NCBI GenBank assembly: GCA_003156695.1
Contig: PMHN01000332.1
Location: 9,133 to 14,328, forward strand
Length of the DNA: 5,196 bases
Direction: 5' to 3'
Origin: Gammaproteobacteria bacterium
Lineage (GTDB): Bacteria; Pseudomonadota; Gammaproteobacteria; Steroidobacterales; Steroidobacteraceae
The position numbers were made by a program, and so were the translations under genes. Under the pieces are notes generated by a model, which saw nothing but the letters and a program-made list of their open reading frames with translations, was not told the DNA's origin and did not search any database. Positions 1 through 4,348 of this stretch are shown piece after piece; the first letter of the stretch is position 1, and every line of letters starts with the position of its first letter.

Positions 1-704
1 GTGAGCTGTTGCGCGAGGCTCGCGTCCTCCGCGGTGCAGCTGGACGCCGATGTGGCCGGCGTGGTGCAGCCGTAGTACACCGGCAGCGGAATCCCGGTCA
101 CGCACACGTCTCCGCAGTCCTGCGTATAAGGACCCACTCCGATGATGCCGTTCGCCCCGAATGTCGGAACCGTGTCTTCAGCCGGAGTCGGGCAGTCGGC
201 AGCCGCAGGACGGCCGTCCTCGACGGCTGGGTCGCCGATGAGCTGCACGACGACTCCCGAGGCCTTCTCGCCCGAGGTCGGCAGCTGAATGTCCGCGGTG
301 GCGAGGGAGCCCCAGCTCGAACCATCCGCGAACTCGATGCACTCGGCCATCGTGTTGCCGTTGCTATCAACCTGATAGGGCAGCGTGATGCTGGTGAGTG
401 CCGATGCCAGAATCCGCAGACCCGACGATTGGGTGTCCACCTGGACGTGATCTATAGTCTGATAACTGCTGGAGCCCGGCAGGCACACCTTCACGCTGAC
501 GTAGGCCACGTTGACCGCCGTGATCCCCGCGTTCTGCAGAGCCGTAGGACCCTCATCCACGATGATGGGTTCGACGTTGCTGCTCGTGGCGCCGCTGCAG
601 GCGCTGACGGGGGGTGGGGGGGGGCTGCTGCCACCACCGCCGCCACCACCACAGCCGGCAAGGATGAGAACCTGGATGAGTGCCAGAGCAAGGTACTTGC
701 GCAC
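1..704 (-). CDS. DUF3443 family lipoprotein, 3' end cut by window edge
   Basis: This gene starts at a GTG (704-702) and runs off the left edge after 234 codons. The GTG is preceded by AGGA at 716-713 with an 8-base gap; a second in-frame GTG at 719 lies on top of that ribosome site and is less likely. The product begins VRKYLALALIQ and has a lipobox LILAGC with Cys18, so it should be an acylated lipoprotein. Next come seven glycines (19-25), two serines, five prolines (28-32), then a Cys-rich domain. Blocks recalled for DUF3443 are visible: VEPIIVDEGP (44-53), TIDHVQVDTQSSGLR (83-97), ECIEFADGSSWG (121-132) and GANGIIGVGPYTQDCG (183-198). The Asp-Thr-X-Ser segment resembles the retropepsin/aspartic-protease signature but has Gln92 where that motif has Gly. 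It lies 27 bases after the DUF2844 gene and is probably co-transcribed with it. The biochemical function of the family is not established. The family call rests on memory of its motifs. Confidence 0.85.
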   Translation of the reverse strand, partial: MRKYLALALIQVLILAGCGGGGGGGSSPPPPPVSACSGATSSNVEPIIVDEGPTALQNAGITAVNVAYVSVKVCLPGSSSYQTIDHVQVDTQSSGLRILASALTSITLPYQVDSNGNTMAECIEFADGSSWGSLATADIQLPTSGEKASGVVVQLIGDPAVEDGRPAAADCPTPAEDTVPTFGANGIIGVGPYTQDCGDVCVTGIPLPVYYGCTTPATSASSCTAEDASLAQQL

Positions 705-712
705 GGGTATTT

Positions 713-716
713 TCCT
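713..716 (-). promoter_or_regulatory. ribosome binding site of the DUF3443 gene
   Basis: AGGA, reading GTGAGGAAAATACCC before the GTG at 704. It lies eight bases upstream and decides that start over the in-frame GTG at 719-717, which overlaps the site. Confidence 0.6.
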
Positions 717-731
717 CACTGCCTGTGCCGA

Positions 732-1187
732 TTACTTGATGTCGTCCGTGGAGACGTTCTGCGGGACGAGATCCGGGGCCCACGCGCGGCCGTAGAAGCC
801 ACGCATGCGCCCGCTCGAATGGACCACGAGTCCCGGCAGCTCCACGTTCATGTGCCGGTGTCCGGCATGTGGCGCGCTGGCCGCCTGCTCGTACTGGGCG
901 AAGTAGGCGCCGAGAAACTGCTGCAGACTGGGCATGAAAGGCCCCCGCCATGCGAGGCCAAACACTTTGCCGCCCGGGGTGAGATATTCGCGCACCGTGG
1001 TGCCTGAGCGTGTCGCGATGATCTCGTGCACGCTATAGCCGGCGGCAGTGCTGATGTGCAGCGTGCCCAGCGACTGATCGCGGTCGGCGAGCACCGACGC
1101 GGCATCGCTACCGAGTGCTGCAAAAGCGGGCGCGGCGGCAGCGGCGGCGAGGATCACGGCTAATCCGAATCTGGGGATGAACTTCAT
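732..1187 (-). CDS. DUF2844 family secreted protein
   Basis: The 151-residue product has a clear Sec signal peptide: a basic start (MKFIPR), an alanine-rich hydrophobic core at about 7-20, and an AFA cleavage site after residue 23, leaving mature ALGSDAAS. The mature part of about 128 residues shows blocks I associate with DUF2844: GTLHISTAAGYSVHEI, TTVREYLTPGGKVFGLAW followed by GPFMPSLQQFLGAYF, a histidine-containing middle (HAGHRHMNVELPGLVV), and a C-terminus RGFYGRAWAPDLVPQNVSTDDI. The ATG at 1187 is preceded by AAGGA at 1201-1197 with a 9-base gap. No transmembrane segment follows the signal peptide, so a periplasmic or outer location is expected. It is the first gene of a pair with the DUF3443 lipoprotein; the two families commonly travel together, which suggests a shared role. 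No enzyme motif is evident and the function is unknown. Confidence 0.88.
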   Translation of the reverse strand: MKFIPRFGLAVILAAAAAAPAFAALGSDAASVLADRDQSLGTLHISTAAGYSVHEIIATRSGTTVREYLTPGGKVFGLAWRGPFMPSLQQFLGAYFAQYEQAASAPHAGHRHMNVELPGLVVHSSGRMRGFYGRAWAPDLVPQNVSTDDIK

Positions 1188-1196
1188 GAGCGGCTG

Positions 1197-1201
1197 TCCT
1201 T
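1197..1201 (-). promoter_or_regulatory. ribosome binding site of the DUF2844 gene
   Basis: AAGGA in the context TTAAGGACAGCCGCTC, nine bases upstream of the ATG at 1187. It supports this start, which also gives a complete signal peptide. Confidence 0.6.
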
Positions 1202-1439
1202 AAGGGCTGCTTCGCGCGGCATTGTGCCTGACGGCACCGCCCCGTGCGGGCCTGTCGTTTCGCAGCGACGACATAACCTATCCGATGCGGTTCGCAAGGA
1301 TAGAGTGCACAGCGCGCAAAACGGAAATCGGTTGACGCGGTGCGCGTTCAGGCAGTGTTCAGCCGTGGCAGGGGCTTAGGTTTCCTTACCCCGCGCCCGC
1401 CCACGAACGACCCATCCGCCGCCGGGGGAGCGAAACTGC

Positions 1440-1478
1440 TTGTGGCCTTATTGATCAATCCGTTAGGATTCGCCCCCC
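1440..1478 (+). promoter_or_regulatory. probable sigma70-type promoter of tRNA-Asp
   Basis: A candidate -35 TTGTGG (1440-1445) and -10 TAGGAT (1464-1469) are separated by 18 bases. They are followed by a G/C-rich stretch, CGCCCCCC (1471-1478), exactly where a discriminator would fall. A GC-rich discriminator is typical of stable-RNA promoters under stringent control. Transcription would begin a few bases before the mature tRNA 5' end at 1485. The -35 matches the consensus in only three positions, so this is a plausible assignment, not a firm one. Confidence 0.4.
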
Positions 1479-1484
1479 AAATTC

Positions 1485-1561
1485 GGAGCGGTAGTTCAGC
1501 TGGTTAGAATACCGGCCTGTCACGCCGGGGGTCGCGGGTTCGAGTCCCGTCCGCTCCGCCA
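1485..1561 (+). tRNA. tRNA-Asp (anticodon GTC)
   Basis: The 77-base gene folds as a full cloverleaf. The acceptor stem GGAGCGG (1485-1491) pairs perfectly with CCGCTCC (1551-1557), followed by discriminator G and an encoded CCA (1559-1561). The D stem is GTTC/GAAT with one G-U pair. The anticodon stem CCGGC/GCCGG encloses the loop CTGTCAC with anticodon GTC at 1519-1521, reading Asp codons. The variable loop is GGGTC, and the T arm is GCGGG-TTCGAGT-CCCGT. Discriminator G and the GTC anticodon are the identity elements of AspRS. The sequence is close to the E. coli tRNA-Asp as remembered. No terminator is visible in the 33 bases before ppiD. Confidence 0.98.
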
Positions 1562-1594
1562 ATATCTTCCACTGCGCTTAAGCCAGCTCCAATC

Positions 1595-3487
1595 ATGCTT
1601 CAGAGGATTCGAGACAGACTGCACGGCACCTTCGCCTACGTAGTCCTGGGACCGATCGTACTGGTGTTCGTCGCCTGGGGTGCCTACGGCATCGTCAACC
1701 TGAGCGTCGGTGGCGCCAACTATGCCGCTGAAGCGGACGGCGGCAAGGTGTCCCTCGAGGAGGCACACAACGCGTGGCTGCGCCAACAGGCGCAGTGGCA
1801 GCAGCGCCTGGGCGGCGCCGAGCTGCCGCCACCGCTGCGCGCGCAGTTGCAGGACCAGATCCTGGAGGGGCTCATCCGCAACACCCTCCTCACGCAACGC
1901 ACGCGCGACCTTGGCTACCGGGTGAGCCACGAAGATCTCGTGGACGCCATCCAGAGCGAACCGGCGTTCCAGGTCGGCGGGCAGTATTCTGCGGAGGCCG
2001 CCAAGGCGCGACTCGCCGCGGCGGGCATACCGCTCGAGACCTTCCAGGACAATCTGCGCGAGGAGCTGCAGCGCACGCAGCTCGAAGGCGGGATCCGCAT
2101 TTCGGATTTCCTCACGCCCACAGAGCTCACGCGCCTGACCGATCTCGAGGACCAGCAGCGCGAGGTGCGCTTTTTTGTACTGCCGACGGAGCGCTTCAAG
2201 CCCGCATCTCCGGTAGCCGACGCGGACGTGCAGGCGTACTACGAGGGGCACAAGGCGCAGTTCATGACGACCGAATCGGCGCATCTGCAATACGGTGAGC
2301 TGCGCCTGGAGGCGCTCGCCGCGCAGGTGTCGTTAAGCGATGCGGACCTGCGCGCAGCCTATGAGAAGGAAAAATCAAAATTCGAGACGCCCGAGAGGCG
2401 TCGTGCGCACCACATACTCATCACCGGCAAAGACGACGCGACGGCACTGAAACTGGCCCAGGACGTGCTCGCACAGGTCAGGGCCGGGAAGGATTTTGGA
2501 GCGCTCGCGCAGCAGTATTCCCAGGATCCCGGGTCCGCGCACAACGGCGGCGATCTGGGGTGGGCCGAACGCGGTGCCTTCGTCGCGCCGTTCGCGGACG
2601 CGTTGTTCAACATGTCGGTCGGTGAGATCAGAGGTCCGGTCAAGACCCAATTCGGTTATCACATCATCCGGCTGGACGAGATTCAGCCAGCCAAAGGCAA
2701 GTCCTTCGAGGAAGCACGTCCGGAACTGGAGGCGCAGCTGCGGCGCGACCGGGCGACGGACCGCTTCGGGGAGATCCAGGAGCAGTTGCAGTCCAGGCTC
2801 GGCGAGCCCGGTGCGGATCTCGAGGCGCTCGTGAGCGAGTACAAACTGCAACAGGGTGACGTCCGTGACTTTCTCAAGGGAGCCGGAGCCGCGCCCCTGG
2901 GGGCGGCGCCTGCGCTGCAGGATGCGGTGTTCGGCGATCCGCCGCTCGCCGTGGGGCATCTCGGTGGGCCCGTGCTGCTTGGCGACGACGCGCTCGTGAT
3001 TGTGAAAGTACTCGAGCACCGTAAGCCAACGCTTAAGCCCGTGAGCGAAGTGCGCGACACGATCGTCGCCGCTATGACCAGGGAGCGCGCCAGGCAGGCG
3101 ACTCTCGCCGCGGCGCAGACCGCGCGCACGCATCTGGAGGCCGGCGCTGAATTTGACGCAGTTGCGCGGCAGCTGGGCGTGAGCGCCGATCCTGCCCACT
3201 TCGTCAGCCGCCGCGATCCTTCGACACCCGCGCCGCTTCGCGACGCGGTGTTTGCAGCGCCGCGCCCCGCCGGCAAGCCGGTGTTCCGTGCGCTGGCCCT
3301 GCCAAATGGTGATGCCGCGGTGGTCGCGGTGATGGCCGTCCGCAACCCACCGGCGAAGGATGAGGCCGCTCAGGTCGACCGCGCGCTACAGCAGGCGCGC
3401 ACTGACGGAATGGCAGACGTGGTGGCGTACGCGGACGAGTTGCGGCGCACCGCAACCGTGCGCAAGAACCCGAAGGCCTTCGAGTAG
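1595..3487 (+). CDS. ppiD: PpiD-type membrane-anchored periplasmic peptidyl-prolyl isomerase/chaperone
   Basis: The 630-residue product matches the length and plan of PpiD (E. coli 623). A short cytoplasmic start (MLQRIRDRLHG) is followed by one membrane segment at about 13-34 and then a large periplasmic part. Family blocks include NYAAEADG (42-49), a SurA-like N-terminal chaperone region to about 200 with EGLIRNTLL and EPAFQVGGQ, a parvulin domain at about 266-362, and a C-terminal chaperone-like region. The parvulin motifs are all present: RRRAHHILI (268-276), DPGSAHNGGDLGW (311-323), FNMSVGEIRGPVK and GYHIIRLDEIQPAK (354-367). PpiD sits at the Sec translocon with YfgM and assists folding of emerging envelope proteins. 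The ATG at 1595 places the membrane anchor as in the family, but no Shine-Dalgarno precedes it, and the tRNA end at 1561 rules out a much longer form. It may be transcribed together with tRNA-Asp. It converges on fabI, three bases apart. Confidence 0.95.
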   Translation: MLQRIRDRLHGTFAYVVLGPIVLVFVAWGAYGIVNLSVGGANYAAEADGGKVSLEEAHNAWLRQQAQWQQRLGGAELPPPLRAQLQDQILEGLIRNTLLTQRTRDLGYRVSHEDLVDAIQSEPAFQVGGQYSAEAAKARLAAAGIPLETFQDNLREELQRTQLEGGIRISDFLTPTELTRLTDLEDQQREVRFFVLPTERFKPASPVADADVQAYYEGHKAQFMTTESAHLQYGELRLEALAAQVSLSDADLRAAYEKEKSKFETPERRRAHHILITGKDDATALKLAQDVLAQVRAGKDFGALAQQYSQDPGSAHNGGDLGWAERGAFVAPFADALFNMSVGEIRGPVKTQFGYHIIRLDEIQPAKGKSFEEARPELEAQLRRDRATDRFGEIQEQLQSRLGEPGADLEALVSEYKLQQGDVRDFLKGAGAAPLGAAPALQDAVFGDPPLAVGHLGGPVLLGDDALVIVKVLEHRKPTLKPVSEVRDTIVAAMTRERARQATLAAAQTARTHLEAGAEFDAVARQLGVSADPAHFVSRRDPSTPAPLRDAVFAAPRPAGKPVFRALALPNGDAAVVAVMAVRNPPAKDEAAQVDRALQQARTDGMADVVAYADELRRTATVRKNPKAFE

Positions 3488-3490
3488 GCT

Positions 3491-4288
3491 CTAGCCCTCG
3501 GCTTCCTGCGGGAAGCTCATGCCAACGGTGCTGAAGCCGCTGTCGACGTAGAGGATCTCGCCGGTGATGCCGGCGGCCAGGTCCGAGCACAGGAATGCGG
3601 CGGCGTTGCCCACGTGCTCGAGCGTGACGTTACGACGCAGCGGCGCGATCTCGGCAACCCTGCCGAGCATCTTGCGAAATCCCGGAATCCCGGCGGCTGC
3701 GAGCGTCTTGATCGGACCTGCGGATATGCCGTTCACGCGGATGCCTTCCGGCCCAAGATCCGCGGCGAGAAAACGCACGTTCGCCTCGAGGCTCGCCTTG
3801 GCAAGCCCCATGACGTTGTAGCCGGGAATGGACCGCACCGCGCCCAGATAGGTCAGCGTGAGTAAGGCCCCGTTGCGGGCCGCCATCAGCGGCCGCGCAC
3901 CCCGCGCGAGCGCGGTGAGGCTGTAGCTCGACACGTCGTGCGCTATACGAAAGCCCTCGCGGCTCGTGGCTTCGGCAAACGACCCGGTGAGCGCCTCGCG
4001 CGGGGCGTAGGCGACGGCATGCACGACGATGTCGAGGCCGCCCCATTCACGCCCAAGCCGCTCGAACGCCGCATCCGTCTGGCTGTCCACCGTCACATCC
4101 AGCGGCATGGTCAGGTGAGCGCCAAGGGATTGCGCCAGCGGTTCCACGCGCTCCTTCATTTTGTCGTTGACGTAGGAAAAGGCGAGCTCGGCGCCCTCGC
4201 GGTGCATCGCCTGCGCAATGCCCCAGGCGATCGAACGGTCGGTCGCGACGCCCACGATGAAAGCGCGTTTGCCGGCGAGAAATCCCAT
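3491..4288 (-). CDS. fabI: enoyl-[acyl-carrier-protein] reductase (NADH), FabI
   Basis: FabI reduces the trans-2 double bond of enoyl-ACP with NAD(P)H in the last step of each type II fatty-acid elongation cycle, in the cytoplasm as a homotetramer. The 265-residue product begins [19 protein letters not shown] and aligns over its whole length with E. coli FabI (262). Seen are the variant nucleotide-binding Gly-rich start ([13 protein letters not shown], 13-25), [11 protein letters not shown] (113-123), and the catalytic set Tyr147, Tyr157 and Lys164 in YLG and YNVMGLAK. Also present are [11 protein letters not shown] (188-198), FRKML (204-208) and [15 protein letters not shown] (230-244). The start at 4288 is chosen over an in-frame TTG at 4321 because AGGAGG lies nine bases upstream and the family begins at MGFL. 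Residue 93 is Ala, as in some Gram-positive FabI proteins, instead of the E. coli Gly93. The gene follows mltD by 60 bases on the same strand; a CATAAT at 4315-4310 might be a weak internal -10. Confidence 0.97.
   Translation of the reverse strand: MGFLAGKRAFIVGVATDRSIAWGIAQAMHREGAELAFSYVNDKMKERVEPLAQSLGAHLTMPLDVTVDSQTDAAFERLGREWGGLDIVVHAVAYAPREALTGSFAEATSREGFRIAHDVSSYSLTALARGARPLMAARNGALLTLTYLGAVRSIPGYNVMGLAKASLEANVRFLAADLGPEGIRVNGISAGPIKTLAAAGIPGFRKMLGRVAEIAPLRRNVTLEHVGNAAAFLCSDLAAGITGEILYVDSGFSTVGMSFPQEAEG
3501..3516. terminator. small hairpin at the ppiD/fabI convergence, possible weak transcript end
   Basis: GCTTCC-TGCG-GGAAGC forms a perfect six-base stem with a four-base loop inside the last codons of fabI, 14 bases after the ppiD stop. 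No T-run follows on either strand, so it is not a classical intrinsic terminator. It is the only hairpin near the junction and could mark transcript ends or slow polymerase. Equally it may be chance. Confidence 0.2.
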
Positions 4289-4297
4289 GGTTGAGAG

Positions 4298-4303
4298 CCT
4301 CCT
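4298..4303 (-). promoter_or_regulatory. strong Shine-Dalgarno of fabI
   Basis: AGGAGG, a perfect anti-16S complement, is nine bases upstream of the ATG at 4288. It fixes the fabI start at the MGFL methionine and rejects the longer in-frame TTG start at 4321, which would place this site inside the coding region. Confidence 0.85.
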
Positions 4304-4348
4304 GCGGCGATTATGCCGCAAGTGGCGCGCTGTCGGCGGGGCGACGGG

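Larger units (their letters stand above)
1188..1484. other. divergent intergenic spacer between the DUF2844 operon and tRNA-Asp
   Basis: No credible gene is seen in these 297 bases. The left part must contain the promoter of the minus-strand DUF operon; the best pair I can find is a weak TTGCGA (1297-1292) and TATGTC (1275-1270) with a 16-base spacer, which I do not trust. A small perfect inverted repeat, GTGCC-TGAC-GGCAC (1224-1237), lies in the probable leader of that operon. Farther right are ACGCG-GTG-CGCGT (1335-1347), two copies of GTTCAG eleven bases apart (1346-1351 and 1357-1362), and an imperfect G-run/C-run hairpin (1371-1392). The right end carries the probable tRNA promoter, listed separately. 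Confidence 0.6.

Noticed and set aside
9..1007. A 332-codon open frame on the plus strand, opposite the DUF2844 and DUF3443 genes.
   Set aside because: It is Arg/Ala/Gly-rich with no recognisable domain, and both genes beneath it have signal peptides, ribosome sites and family motifs. It is an antisense shadow of GC-rich codons.
1332..1360. TTGACG at 1332-1337 as a -35 box.
   Set aside because: No acceptable -10 hexamer lies 16-18 bases downstream on the plus strand.
1371..1392. GGGG...CCCC imperfect hairpin as a terminator.
   Set aside because: The stem has a bulge and a mismatch, there is no T-run, and no gene on either strand ends here.
1485..1594. tRNA-Asp as an attachment site for an integrated element.
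   Set aside because: The 3' side leads directly into ppiD after 33 bases, with no integrase and no second copy of the tRNA end anywhere in the window.
1520..2290. A 256-codon minus-strand frame ending in SGRDSNPRPPA.
   Set aside because: That ending is the well-known false peptide produced by reading a tRNA gene backwards (here tRNA-Asp). The rest is the antisense of ppiD.
2375..3199. A 274-codon minus-strand frame opposite ppiD.
   Set aside because: It has no domain, ribosome site or sensible composition, and it lies wholly within a clear ppiD reading frame.
4289..4321. An upstream in-frame TTG start for fabI adding eleven residues.
   Set aside because: The extension is Arg-rich and unlike the family. 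AGGAGG at 4298-4303 clearly serves the ATG at 4288.
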